Assembly: GCF_022179805.1 (NCBI RefSeq)
Contig: NZ_BPUO01000002.1
Location: 372,001-436,000, forward strand
DNA: 64,000 bases
Direction: 5' to 3'
DNA from: Cupriavidus pauculus
GTDB lineage: Bacteria > Pseudomonadota > Gammaproteobacteria > Burkholderiales > Burkholderiaceae
Part shown: piece by piece, positions 19,262 to 27,784 of the stretch
How the letters are laid out: each line of letters opens with the position of its first letter
Numbering within the stretch: the stretch's first letter is position 1
The notes under the pieces: model-generated
Told to the model about the DNA's origin: nothing
What the model saw: the letters and a program-made list of their open reading frames with translations, nothing else
The model's database searches: none
Position numbers and translations under genes: made by a program

Positions 19262-20476
19262 ATGGACACCAAAGTAATCCGTTCCGAAGAGCAGCATCAG
19301 GCATATCTTGCCGAGATGCAAAGTTTGATAGCAGGCAACCCGAGGCTTGGGAGTCATGAGGCTGAGCGCCTGGAGTTGCTGTCTGTACTGATTGAGGCGT
19401 ACGAGAACCAGAAGTATCCGGTTGAAGCTCCGGACCCGATTGATGCAATCCTTTTCCGGATGCAGGAGCAGGGCCTAAAGCAAGCCGATCTTGTCCCCTA
19501 TTTCGGGACACGCAGCCGAGTTTCAGAGGTTCTAAGCAGAAAGCGCCCCTTGACGATCCCTATGATTCGCGCCCTTTCTAGCGGTCTTGGGATTTCGGCA
19601 GAGACGCTTCTGGGAGTTGAGCCTGCAGATGCTTCGCGACCACGAAAGGATGAAGTGGATTGGAGTGGATTTCCTGTTAAGGAAATGATTGCGAGGGGCT
19701 GGCTTCAAAGAATCGCGAGTAAGGCCAAAGGGTCTACGGAAGACCTTGTTAAGGGTTTTATCGCGGATGCAGGCATGCAGCTTGGAACAGCCGCCTTCCG
19801 ACGCTCCTTGCATGGTGACGCCTACTCACCAAGTACGAGGTACGCGCTGCATGCGTGGCTAGCCAGGGTCATCCAAAAAGCGAGGGAAAAGAAGGGAAGC
19901 TTGGGGAGATTTGATCATGCCGGATTTTCGCCTTCGTTTTTGCGCGATCTGGTCCAGCTTAGTTGGTCAGACCAAGGCCCAGCACTTGCAGTCGAATTCC
20001 TCGAAAAATTTGGCATTGCAGTGGTCGTTGAGCCACCCCTCAAGGGAACCTTGCTTGACGGCGCAGCCTTGCATGACACGGATGGCACACCAATTATCGG
20101 GCTCACTTTAAGGTTCGATCGGCTAGATAATTTTTGGTTTACCCTGCTGCACGAGGTCGTACACTTGTGGAAACACGTAAGTCAAGAAGAGACCTTTTTG
20201 GATAACATGGATTCCTCATCAGAGGATCGCATGGAACTTGAGGCTAATCGGATCGCAAAGGAAGCATTAATACCTCGGGTAACCTGGAAACGTAGTGAAG
20301 CGTATCTAAATCCAAGCAGTGAAGCTATTGACAAGCTCTCCAGGGAGCTAAAGATTCATCCCGCAATTATTGTAGGCAGACTAAGGAAAGAGCGGGAAAA
20401 CTACACTTTGTTTACCGAATTCGTTGGCCAGAACCAAGTGCGGAAGCACTTCAATTTGTCAGGAGTGGAGATCTAG
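19262..20476 (+). CDS. higA: HigA-like HTH protein fused to an ImmA/IrrE-type metallopeptidase
   Basis: A 404-residue fusion. The N-terminus MDTKVIRSEEQHQAYLAEMQ is the usual HigA opening, followed by an HTH-XRE domain at about residues 61-118 (GLKQADLVPYFGTRSRVSEVLSRK). After a helical linker comes an ImmA/IrrE-like zinc protease domain with LLHEVVHLWKH, His297, Glu298 and His301, and a later ELEANRIAKEALIP helix. It probably represses the upstream promoter and binds the HigB-like toxin, while the protease domain could act as a switch. The ATG at 19262 is chosen for the family N-terminus. It is followed at 1 bp by the beta-family gene. Confidence 0.8.
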   Translation: MDTKVIRSEEQHQAYLAEMQSLIAGNPRLGSHEAERLELLSVLIEAYENQKYPVEAPDPIDAILFRMQEQGLKQADLVPYFGTRSRVSEVLSRKRPLTIPMIRALSSGLGISAETLLGVEPADASRPRKDEVDWSGFPVKEMIARGWLQRIASKAKGSTEDLVKGFIADAGMQLGTAAFRRSLHGDAYSPSTRYALHAWLARVIQKAREKKGSLGRFDHAGFSPSFLRDLVQLSWSDQGPALAVEFLEKFGIAVVVEPPLKGTLLDGAALHDTDGTPIIGLTLRFDRLDNFWFTLLHEVVHLWKHVSQEETFLDNMDSSSEDRMELEANRIAKEALIPRVTWKRSEAYLNPSSEAIDKLSRELKIHPAIIVGRLRKERENYTLFTEFVGQNQVRKHFNLSGVEI

Positions 20477-20477
20477 T

Positions 20478-21596
20478 ATGAGTCTCAAATACGTTCCGGT
20501 GATGGCTGCGAAGCGTGGCGAGTTTACAGCCTTAGCCAATCTCCGCACCTCGATCTCTGAGAAGATCATTCCGGTCTTTGAATTGCCATCAAAGAAGCCG
20601 GAGGCCATCCAACATGAGAAGAAGATTGCCCGCACTGCTATTGGCGCGGGAAAGGCATGGGCGAACCGCTTAGCGTTCCTGGACATCTCCAAATGGAGCC
20701 CGGACGCGCGTACTGAGAGTGGAATCCACGTCTTGGAATTTGCGTTCGGTCAGTTCCGCACTGAAGGAGTTGTGGTCCAGCCCGTTGTCGGATATGACCG
20801 CTGGGACGACCCTGCTTATAGCCTAGCATTGAAGAATATCAGGAAGGCGTATCAGATCACCCCCTGCATTCGCCTTGACTTGGAAGCAATCAAAGAAGAC
20901 CTGGGCGATCTGGTGTATTTCGAAGGCAGGATGCAGGAAATTCTGGACGGACTTGATGTTGGCCCGGAGAACTGTTATGTGATGGTGGACTTTGGAGATG
21001 TCTCGAAGACTGCTGTGCCCGACATCATCCAAGCTACCGAAGACGCGGTTCAGGCGCTGCGTTCGATGGGATTTGGCCCAGTAGTTGTCGTCGGTGGCTC
21101 AATGCCCGCAGGAGTGAACGAAGCCGTAGATGCACCTGACACTGAGGGATGCATCCCACGTATCGAAATGTGGGCGTGGAAAGCGGTATTCTCTGGCCTG
21201 AAGGATGAAGGTATCGTCTTCGGCGACTACCTTATCCGGAGCCCCAAAGCCGCAGAAGGAGTGATCGCACCTGACGCAAATGGCAAAATTCGCTATACGA
21301 TCGAAAATCAGACCTTCATCGTCCGAGGCCACACGAAGAGGCTGGACTCCCTGACAGTCCAGCACAAGGATCTTGCACAGAAGCTAGTCGCGTCTGCCCA
21401 TTACATGGGCCCCTCGTTTAGCTGGGGTGACTCGGAGCTCTTGAATTGCAGCCTGGGGCTCAAGGAACTTCGCGAATCCACGGTCATGATCGCCGTTGAC
21501 AGCAACCATCACATTCACACAGTAGTGGCGGAAGTATCGGAGCATCAGAGCAAAGTTCTCGCGGCCATCGCTACAACCCCGGAGAACATTGAGTAA
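20478..21596 (+). CDS. Beta family protein (T4 beta-protein domain)
   Basis: A 372-residue protein resembling the beta protein family (named from phage T4), of unknown molecular function. It opens MSLKYVPVMAAKRGEFTAL, contains IIPVFELPSKKPEA, and carries the conserved C-terminal segment LASAHYMGPSFSWGDSELLNC-like (about residues 300-335 here). It is predicted soluble, probably with a barrel-like alternation of strands and helices. The ATG lies 1 bp after the higA-like stop codon, with AGGAG upstream, so it is the third gene of a tightly coupled operon. It may be an effector or a partner of the ImmA/IrrE protein; this is inference. Confidence 0.7.
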   Translation: MSLKYVPVMAAKRGEFTALANLRTSISEKIIPVFELPSKKPEAIQHEKKIARTAIGAGKAWANRLAFLDISKWSPDARTESGIHVLEFAFGQFRTEGVVVQPVVGYDRWDDPAYSLALKNIRKAYQITPCIRLDLEAIKEDLGDLVYFEGRMQEILDGLDVGPENCYVMVDFGDVSKTAVPDIIQATEDAVQALRSMGFGPVVVVGGSMPAGVNEAVDAPDTEGCIPRIEMWAWKAVFSGLKDEGIVFGDYLIRSPKAAEGVIAPDANGKIRYTIENQTFIVRGHTKRLDSLTVQHKDLAQKLVASAHYMGPSFSWGDSELLNCSLGLKELRESTVMIAVDSNHHIHTVVAEVSEHQSKVLAAIATTPENIE

Positions 21597-21883
21597 GACA
21601 GTAGAGCGCTTGCCGCGCCTGCCCTTGGGGCGGTACGTCGCCAGATGTACCGCTCCAGCTCCTCGAGGACGTATCGCCAGCGCAGGCCCCCGGCCGTCCA
21701 CAGTGTAGTCACACTGTTCGGATTAGCAGCAGGGCTTACCTGCCCAACATACCTCCCTCCACTGTAGAAGTCCCTTAGAGTGACAGGGAGGGGTACGGTG
21801 CCAGTCAGCCTCGGCGAGCGAGCCAGCGACCCTGCCCAGCGGCACCGCCCTTGACTAAGTTATCGACCTCGACGCATCTCCCC

Positions 21884-23713
21884 TCAATTGCGTGCTGCGT
21901 GCTTCAGTTGCTCTTTCAGTCTCTCGATTTGATTTTTGAGCAATCCATTCTCATCCTCAAGGCTCTTAATTCTATCTTCCTTCCTGTTGCTCATTTTTGG
22001 AAATGATAGAAGCATATCAAGCTCATCCTTGAAGGGCATTATAGGTTGATAGAGTTTATGAAACGCTCGCCCGACAGCACCTCTGAATAACTCCAAAATC
22101 GGCGCATGCTCACCGGATGAGAGCACGTGGCTCGTTGCAATTCCGGGGTACGGATCAATATAGACGATTTTGCTGATTCCGAGTTGATAGGCTTTCTTTG
22201 CGCACAGTTCACAAGGGCTTGCTGTAGTAAATAGGACGCCACCCTGCAGCTGCTGCCCACCGTATTTCGAAATCTGGAGAAAAGCATTTTCTTCAGCATG
22301 AAGTGACCGGGTGTGAACTTGGTTCTTTTCCTTGTCCACCTCATTCTGTAGATCCTTAAAACAGAAGCAAAGATTCCTACCATTCAGTGTCTTCGAGCCT
22401 AAGGCTCCAGAGAATTTATGTGAGAGCACTGCTCGGAAGGTGCCATCGTTCTTTTCATAGTGACTGTACGCTTTCTCGTCGATGCCATTGAGTAAATCAT
22501 CGGCACTGCGTAAGAGGCATGGAACCTGGCCCTGAGCGGAATTATTCCACCCCACTGCCTTTACCGAATAGTTTGCATCCGTAACTACCGCTCCGACTTG
22601 CCGCGAAATACACCCGGAATTGTGCTTAACGCTGTAAGCGATTTGCATCCCACTCTCAATCGATGTAGGCATAATCAATCCGGGATGCATCATTAATGAT
22701 ACATACCACGCCAATTGACATCTAAGTTGGCTGTGCCCGTACTGATCGGTACGTGGATTGTTTACGTGGATATCCGCTATCTCAATACACTTCTGGATAT
22801 TCTGGGATGTATATTTTCTGTAACCGCTCAACTTATCAGGATACTCCTTGGCATCGAGATCAAGAATCTGCTGATCGGAGAATTTTCGACTATTACGCAA
22901 ATGTGAAAGTCGATTCTCATTAGCTGTGTTGACAGCGAGCAAATGAAAATCTGCGTATCTTTCCTTGAGGAACATGGCCTCATAGGGATTCCGAATCGCG
23001 TCGATCACAATGTAGCAAGGCACACCCTCTTGGCGAGACACAAACCGGGCCGACTTGATGACCTTATTAATCGTTACGGAGAGACTAAATATCTTATCAG
23101 GATCGAACTTGCTATTGTTAGCGCATCCTGACGTCCTGATGTTATCTCCCACTATCTGATAGACCCTCGTATAGGCATCAATCGAGAGTTTTTTCAGATG
23201 TTCTCGGAGCTGATCAGAAAATAATGGAAGCCATTCAAAATAAATTTGATAGGCCACCTTCTTCTTGTTTTCTTGAGACTCAACTGTATCGTCCTTAGCA
23301 CCCAAGTAATCCTTTATTCTTGCGTGCGCCTCCTCATACTCTGGTTTGAAGCTCCTGAGCTTCTCCCTAACATCTGGAAGATTGTCCCCGAGGATTTCGG
23401 CGACAAGTTTTGTAAACTCAGCAAAACTCAATACAAGAATATAACGCGTAATGACAGATCTCACTTGCAGCCATTTGAAAGGGTGCCAATGGGGCTCAAG
23501 GTAACGCTTAACTATTCTGAACTTTCTTGCCTCATTTCCGGTGTAGTGCGAAGCTCCGGCTTCTGGCAAATTTCGTAGATCGCCCGACAAAATCTGAGCA
23601 GTGGTGGAGCACCCGGAGCCAGTCCTACCTGTCAGTCCAATAACTATGAAATCACTGGACTCCTTAAATACATTCTCCAAGGCAACCGAAACCTTTTCCA
23701 CATCCTCCAACAT
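21884..23713 (-). CDS. avcD: Antiphage dCTP/dCMP deaminase with N-terminal P-loop kinase-like domain (AvcD/DCD type)
   Basis: A 609-residue protein of the AvcD/DCD defence family, which depletes deoxycytidine nucleotides during phage infection. The N-terminal P-loop domain has Walker A GLTGRTGSGCST at about 26-37. The C-terminal zinc-dependent deaminase domain has the HAE motif in SLHAEENAFLQ near residue 470 and the PCxxC zinc ligands in ASPCELCAKKAY near 500. A coiled coil covers the last 30 residues. The start follows AAGGAG at 7 nt. Base use is clearly more AT-rich than the host, and the gene runs against the island's other genes. Non-coding sequence upstream could hold an AvcI-like RNA inhibitor. 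Confidence 0.85.
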   Translation of the reverse strand: MLEDVEKVSVALENVFKESSDFIVIGLTGRTGSGCSTTAQILSGDLRNLPEAGASHYTGNEARKFRIVKRYLEPHWHPFKWLQVRSVITRYILVLSFAEFTKLVAEILGDNLPDVREKLRSFKPEYEEAHARIKDYLGAKDDTVESQENKKKVAYQIYFEWLPLFSDQLREHLKKLSIDAYTRVYQIVGDNIRTSGCANNSKFDPDKIFSLSVTINKVIKSARFVSRQEGVPCYIVIDAIRNPYEAMFLKERYADFHLLAVNTANENRLSHLRNSRKFSDQQILDLDAKEYPDKLSGYRKYTSQNIQKCIEIADIHVNNPRTDQYGHSQLRCQLAWYVSLMMHPGLIMPTSIESGMQIAYSVKHNSGCISRQVGAVVTDANYSVKAVGWNNSAQGQVPCLLRSADDLLNGIDEKAYSHYEKNDGTFRAVLSHKFSGALGSKTLNGRNLCFCFKDLQNEVDKEKNQVHTRSLHAEENAFLQISKYGGQQLQGGVLFTTASPCELCAKKAYQLGISKIVYIDPYPGIATSHVLSSGEHAPILELFRGAVGRAFHKLYQPIMPFKDELDMLLSFPKMSNRKEDRIKSLEDENGLLKNQIERLKEQLKHAARN

Positions 23714-24362
23714 CTTCCATCTCCTTGTTGCTTATTTTTTCATTCAAAGCATTCTAGCAGTATTGACAGCCAGAGGGATCTTTCCGAATTTGCTTTCTTG
23801 AGCAGCTAACATGGGGCCGCCAAGCTTAGCTCGAAAACTGCGGCAGTTGCGTACCGTGTTGTCCACGCCAGGCACCGTAGGGGCTCGCCACCCCAAGAGG
23901 CTTTGGGGATCTGGCCAAGATAATGAGATTCCGTGGGGATAATGAGCTTTCGTCACGAGCAGCGGCGCCCCCCCATAGCTAGGTACTTACTTCGGAAACA
24001 ACCCCCGTTTCTGCAGAGGTCGCCCACCCCTTACCCCCAGTACCTTTGGAAACCATGACCCTTTTCGGGGAAAGCCTGAAAGGCATAGGGGGTACTTTTT
24101 TTGGGAGTCTGAATATCTGGGGACGGTTTCCAGCGTGCAAGGCTCAACAACAGCAATAGCTCAAGGGCTTTAACCCTTTTTTGAAGATCGATTCGATTCG
24201 ACTAGGGGGGGGTACTTGGGCAGAGCGGTCGGAAAAATCCTGACAGCGTCACCACAGCGAAACCCCAGGGACAGATCGAGGACCGTCCGAGGGACACGTT
24301 GAGAGAACTCAAGGAAATCCGTGGCTGATCTTCAAGACACTGAGGAGTACGGAATCGGTCCC
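23714..24362. other. Long non-coding region upstream of avcD; possible regulatory RNA
   Basis: About 650 bp without a credible gene. It contains a hairpin CCCCAAGAGGCTTTGGGG (23891-23908), the repeat GATAATGAG twice within 35 bp near 23920-23950, the recurring string GGGGGTACTT near 24090 and 24210, and a small plus-strand hairpin with T tract (24163-24182). In known AvcID systems a small RNA is encoded just upstream of avcD, so this is the place to look. No homology to a known AvcI could be tested. Confidence 0.4.
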
Positions 24363-24448
24363 TTTCGTACCCAAGTCGCACGATATGTACGAAAGTAAGC
24401 CTAGACAAATTTCGTACATAGAGTATTATTCGTACATCTCTTTCGTAC
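24363..24448. repeat. Array of TTTCGTAC boxes upstream of the serine recombinase
   Basis: TTTCGTAC occurs at 24363-24370, 24410-24417 and 24441-24448, ATTCGTAC at 24428-24435, and the inverse GTACGAAA at 24387-24394. All lie within 100 bp before the recombinase start at 24460. They could be resolution-site subsites bound by the recombinase, or operators for it. Confidence 0.6.
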
Positions 24449-24459
24449 ACATTAGCCCC

Positions 24460-25056
24460 ATGTCCAGAGTCTTCGCTTACTGCCGCGTCTCCACCTCCGA
24501 TCAGACGACCGACAACCAGGTCAGGGAAATCGAAGCGGCTGGGTTTGCCATTCAGGCGAAGCGCATTGAGATTGAGGTGGTGAGCGGGTCCGTCGCTGCG
24601 TTTGAGCGCCCTCGCTTCTCGCGTCTGGTAGATCGCATGGAAAGCGGGGATGTCCTCGTCGTGACCAAGCTGGACCGACTGGGCCGCAATGCGATGGACG
24701 TGCGGAGCACCATTGATAGGCTGGCTGCTGATGGCATCAGGGTCCATTGCTTGGCCCTTGGGGGCGTGGACCTTACTAGCGCAGCGGGACGGATGACTAT
24801 GCAAGTCCTTGCCGCCGTGGCTGAGTTTGAGCGGGACCTGCTCATCGAGCGCACGACCGCAGGTATCAGTAGGGCGAAGGCCGAAGGCAAGGCCTTTGGA
24901 CGGCCCTCAGCGCTCTCGTTGGCGCAACAGGATGCTGTGCGCTCTCAACTCGCCCAAGGCGTCTCTGTGGCCCAGCTCGCGAGGGACTTCAATACAACTC
25001 GCCAGACCATCATGCGTATCCGCGCCAAGGACCAGGCGATCTCAGTTTCTATCTGA
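24460..25056 (+). CDS. Small serine recombinase (resolvase/invertase type)
   Basis: A 198-residue member of the small serine recombinase family. The catalytic N-terminal domain begins [20 protein letters not shown] with nucleophilic Ser11 and neighbouring Arg9, followed by [10 protein letters not shown] near residue 75 and the long E-helix. The C-terminal helix-turn-helix is [19 protein letters not shown] near 170. It is full length and no key residue is missing. It might resolve multimers or invert DNA within the element; the boxes upstream are candidate binding sites. It is independent of the tyrosine integrase. Confidence 0.92.
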   Translation: MSRVFAYCRVSTSDQTTDNQVREIEAAGFAIQAKRIEIEVVSGSVAAFERPRFSRLVDRMESGDVLVVTKLDRLGRNAMDVRSTIDRLAADGIRVHCLALGGVDLTSAAGRMTMQVLAAVAEFERDLLIERTTAGISRAKAEGKAFGRPSALSLAQQDAVRSQLAQGVSVAQLARDFNTTRQTIMRIRAKDQAISVSI

Positions 25057-25506
25057 TGCCCCTTGTGCCCCTGAGGAAGCGGGACCGAGAAGGGATGCTC
25101 CACAGCAGCAGTCTAGCTTGGAGTCTCGAAATTCGCGGCCAGTATCTCTGCCCCAACAGTTAGCCCCACGGGGCTGGCCCTACATCCCTCCGTCATAGGC
25201 GCGTTGACGTGGACTTCAATGTCGTCAAATGCCGCCGTAGCCCGCTCGCTCGCTCCGCACAACCTCCTTGCGGACATATGCATTCGCCACCGTCACCAAG
25301 CAATGCCGTCACTCCGTCTTGGACCGAAACTCTGATGTGATTCGATCTGATTTGATCTGATCTGATATCACAATCGAAGTAACCAATTCCCGCATGGATC
25401 ATATCACGCTAATTCAAATGATTCCCGAGGGCCACGGGAGGTGATTAGGAGGCATGCACGGTCGCACGACTATCATTCATTTGTCACCGCTATCGAGAAT
25501 ATCGAC
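25057..25506. other. Non-coding stretch with a GATCTGAT repeat block
   Basis: No gene is seen. At 25331-25372 the sequence is a run of overlapping GATCTGAT/TGATTTGATCTGAT units with 5-10 bp periodicity, ending in GATATCAC. It lies 135 bp before the short gene and may be an operator or an origin element. Confidence 0.4.
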
Positions 25507-25728
25507 ATGAAGAGAATCAAACCCCCGATTTACCCGTGGCAGCAAGAACCCCTCTTTCCGCAAAAGCAAAAACATCACTCACTCGGAGTCCCAGTAACAT
25601 CGGAGATGTACTTAAAAATACAGTGGATTATTAATAACAAGCCCGGCTATAGATCCATGCGAGCGTTTGCCGTGACAGCTCTTTCCAATGAAATAGAGCG
25701 GACACTAGCAGAGCTTGATATCAAGTGA
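25507..25728 (+). CDS. Small protein coupled to the polymerase-like gene
   Basis: A 73-residue protein beginning MKRIKPPIYPWQQEPLFPQ. Its second half (GVPVTSEMYLKIQWIINNK, then YRSMRAFAVTALSNEIERTL) alternates a short strand and helices in a way that suggests a ribbon-helix-helix DNA-binding fold, but the match is weak. The start at 25507 is chosen over a GTG at 25441. Its stop codon overlaps the GTG start of the next gene (GTGA), so they are translated together. Confidence 0.5.
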   Translation: MKRIKPPIYPWQQEPLFPQKQKHHSLGVPVTSEMYLKIQWIINNKPGYRSMRAFAVTALSNEIERTLAELDIK

Positions 25729-27035
25729 GTATGCGCACCATGGATGCCGACGAGTTCTCTGTAATAGCCACGGAGGCAGAGGAGAACGACAGACCCATCA
25801 ATGGGATGCGGGTAGCCGCAAGCGAGTCAGCTCGCGAAATGATCATCGACATTACTGGTCAGCTACTAGTTTTGGAAGACTACTATGAAATGCGCGAAAG
25901 GAAACGAAAAAAGACTGATCAACGCCTATTCGAGCAACAGGTCGAAGCAATTATATGCGACCTAATTCATCGTGATCTTACGAGACCTGGAAAATCCATT
26001 GCAGTACCATTCACCAAGGCCATCCTTGGTTCAAAGGATAGGTATCGCTCTCCCATATTGAACAAGACCCTTCCAACGGTCATCCGGAATATGGCGATGC
26101 CTGAAATGGACTTCCTTCAGCTAGAACTGGGATTTCCTCGTGCCTTTACCGAGCGGCCCGGTAGACAAACGACGATCAGAGCGAGTGATCGGCTGCGGGG
26201 ACTCGCCTCACATTACGGTATTGGGCTTAAGGACTTGGGCATCCAGCTGGGTGGGGAGACTATCATCCTAAAGGAAACCAACAGCGGCCCCTTCGACAGG
26301 GGCGGACGCATCCAATACGTAGACACTGCTGATACGAATCGGTATCGGGAAGAGATGAGGCGAATCAATGCATTCCTAAGCGAAGCCGACATCAGTCTGC
26401 TGACCACCTCAAAGCCGATTGATGCAAATGATCGTTATCTCGTGAGGGTATTCAACGACGGAAGCTTTGCAAGAGGTGGCCGATTGTTTGGTGGATTTTG
26501 GCAAACCCTTTCGAGACAGGACCGGCAAGATTTGATCTTGATAGACGAAAACGACACCGTGACCCTGGACTATGGACAGATGGCACCTCGAATTCTCTAT
26601 GGAATGAAGGGTGTTCAGCCTCATTTTGATGATGCCTACGCAATACCGGGACTCGAAGCGTACCGTACCGGAGCGAAGAAGGTTTTCAACTCCATGATCC
26701 ACCCGGAAAAGACGTTATCACGCAAGCCCAGAGGGACTAAAAGCCTCCTGCCCCCTTGGCCTATTAAGAAAATAATGGACACCATAACGACATTCCACAG
26801 CCCGATTGCCGACCTTTTCTTCGCCGACAAAGGAATGGAAGTCTTTTTCATTGAGAGTCAGATTCTGGTTGCAGTGCTGCTCAAATTATGTGATCTCAAT
26901 ATTGCCGCCCTACCCATTCACGACGCGATTATTGTGGCCGATCATCATCAGGGGCAGGCCCAATCAATTATGCATGACACTTTCCTGACTATGACCGGCA
27001 TCGAAGGAACTGTCAGCATCGAAAGCCCTAACTGA
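25725..27035 (+). CDS. Putative palm-domain polymerase-like protein of mobile elements
   Basis: A 436-residue protein without a known name, resembling conserved hypothetical proteins of plasmids and islands. Its C-terminal half carries an order reminiscent of family A DNA polymerases and T7-type RNA polymerase: motif A-like VTLDYGQMAPRILYG with Asp282, motif B-like Arg314 plus Lys at +4 and Asn at +8 (YRTGAKKVFNSMIHP), and motif C-like PIHDAIIVADHH with His399-Asp400. A conserved FNDGSFARGGRLFGGFWQ segment precedes motif A. No exonuclease or thumb domain is obvious. GTG start overlaps the preceding stop; ATGs at 25731 and 25740 are alternatives. A replication role is inferred. Confidence 0.6.
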   Translation: MSMRTMDADEFSVIATEAEENDRPINGMRVAASESAREMIIDITGQLLVLEDYYEMRERKRKKTDQRLFEQQVEAIICDLIHRDLTRPGKSIAVPFTKAILGSKDRYRSPILNKTLPTVIRNMAMPEMDFLQLELGFPRAFTERPGRQTTIRASDRLRGLASHYGIGLKDLGIQLGGETIILKETNSGPFDRGGRIQYVDTADTNRYREEMRRINAFLSEADISLLTTSKPIDANDRYLVRVFNDGSFARGGRLFGGFWQTLSRQDRQDLILIDENDTVTLDYGQMAPRILYGMKGVQPHFDDAYAIPGLEAYRTGAKKVFNSMIHPEKTLSRKPRGTKSLLPPWPIKKIMDTITTFHSPIADLFFADKGMEVFFIESQILVAVLLKLCDLNIAALPIHDAIIVADHHQGQAQSIMHDTFLTMTGIEGTVSIESPN

Positions 27036-27122
27036 TGGCGAATCTTGGCAATATGGGTCCAGTCCATAGCGGAGTCTGATTTCAGAATTACCATACACCC
27101 TACAAGACAGTACAGCAATGAA

Positions 27123-27192
27123 TCTATAGACGTATCCATAGACAGATCATCATTGATGCTCTATGGATAGACAGATCATCTACTCTATAGAG
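27123..27192. repeat. AT-rich repeat cluster (candidate origin or operator)
   Basis: The 700 bp between the polymerase-like gene and attR has no convincing gene. Near its start are two copies of ATAGACAGATCATC (27138-27151, 27167-27180), a partial third copy at 27126, the inverted pair TATCCATAG/CTATGGATA (27133-27141, 27161-27169), and the palindrome CTCTATAGAG (27183-27192). The AT-richness next to a replication-like gene suggests an origin. Confidence 0.5.
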
Positions 27193-27646
27193 ATATACTA
27201 ATACCATTATACTTAGATCTCTTCACCTTCCCTTATGAGGGGCCCATAGGGAAACTAGGTTTGCTTCGGAATGCCTGCAATCAAGGAAGACCGGAGACTG
27301 TCCTCGATACGTTCCTCTGCTCTCCAGCATGAAGCAGCTTTCCCTGTCGGACCATTTTTTACCGGCTCAGTGTAGGCACGGCATTTGATTGTCCAGTCGT
27401 GACGCCGGCAGAGGAAACCGGATTTCTCAATTCCTCCTCTCTTCAGTCCTACGCGGCCTCCACTGCCGCAAGCGACCAATACGAGATTCAGTCGCGGACC
27501 AGCGTTAGCCACAAAGCGTAGAGTGAATGTTCGTGCCAGTGGCCGTGGAACATCCTTCGGTTGTGACTCCAACGTGGATGCTCTGTCGCTAAGAATCCCC
27601 ACATCCCGTAAACTTGCGTCTGGCACGTTTAGAGAGGCTGAATGTC

Positions 27647-27674
27647 GTCCAAGCCTTGTCCAAACGCTGTCCAA
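27647..27674 (+). repeat. Three GTCCAA repeats phased at 11 bp (candidate integrase arm site, right)
   Basis: GTCCAA at 27647, 27658 and 27669 has exact 11-bp spacing, 64 bp inside the right attachment core. It matches the pair at 17485 and 17496 in motif and spacing. Confidence 0.55.
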
Positions 27675-27737
27675 TTTGATCAACGAATTTGGTCAAGATC
27701 GAACACCCTTACGCTTGCAAGTCCTTGATCTATATGG

Positions 27738-27784
27738 GGCGTGCAGGTGGCCCTGCTGACGATCTACGACATGTGCAAGGCCGT
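27738..27784 (+). repeat. attR: right copy of the 47-bp attachment core
   Basis: Identical to 17245-17291. Downstream the sequence is the native moaC 3' end of the chromosome. Confidence 0.9.

Larger units (their letters stand above)
17292..27784. mobile_element. 10.5-kb integrative element in moaC with defence and replication-like genes
   Basis: The element is bounded by 47-bp direct repeats. It encodes a tyrosine integrase next to the left end, a HigB/HigA-ImmA/beta cassette, an AvcD-type dCTP deaminase, a serine recombinase, a coupled small protein and a palm-polymerase-like protein. Base composition is visibly lower in GC than the host, most strongly in the deaminase gene. It has no phage structural, conjugation or transposase genes. 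Its right end is fixed by the displaced native moaC tail. No excisionase of a known family is recognised; the 73-residue protein at 25507 is the only candidate. Confidence 0.9.

Noticed and set aside
27255-27683. Minus-strand open frame of 142 codons between the polymerase-like gene and attR
   Set aside because: No recognisable domain, no ribosome-binding site, and it overlaps the phased repeats; kept only as a possibility.
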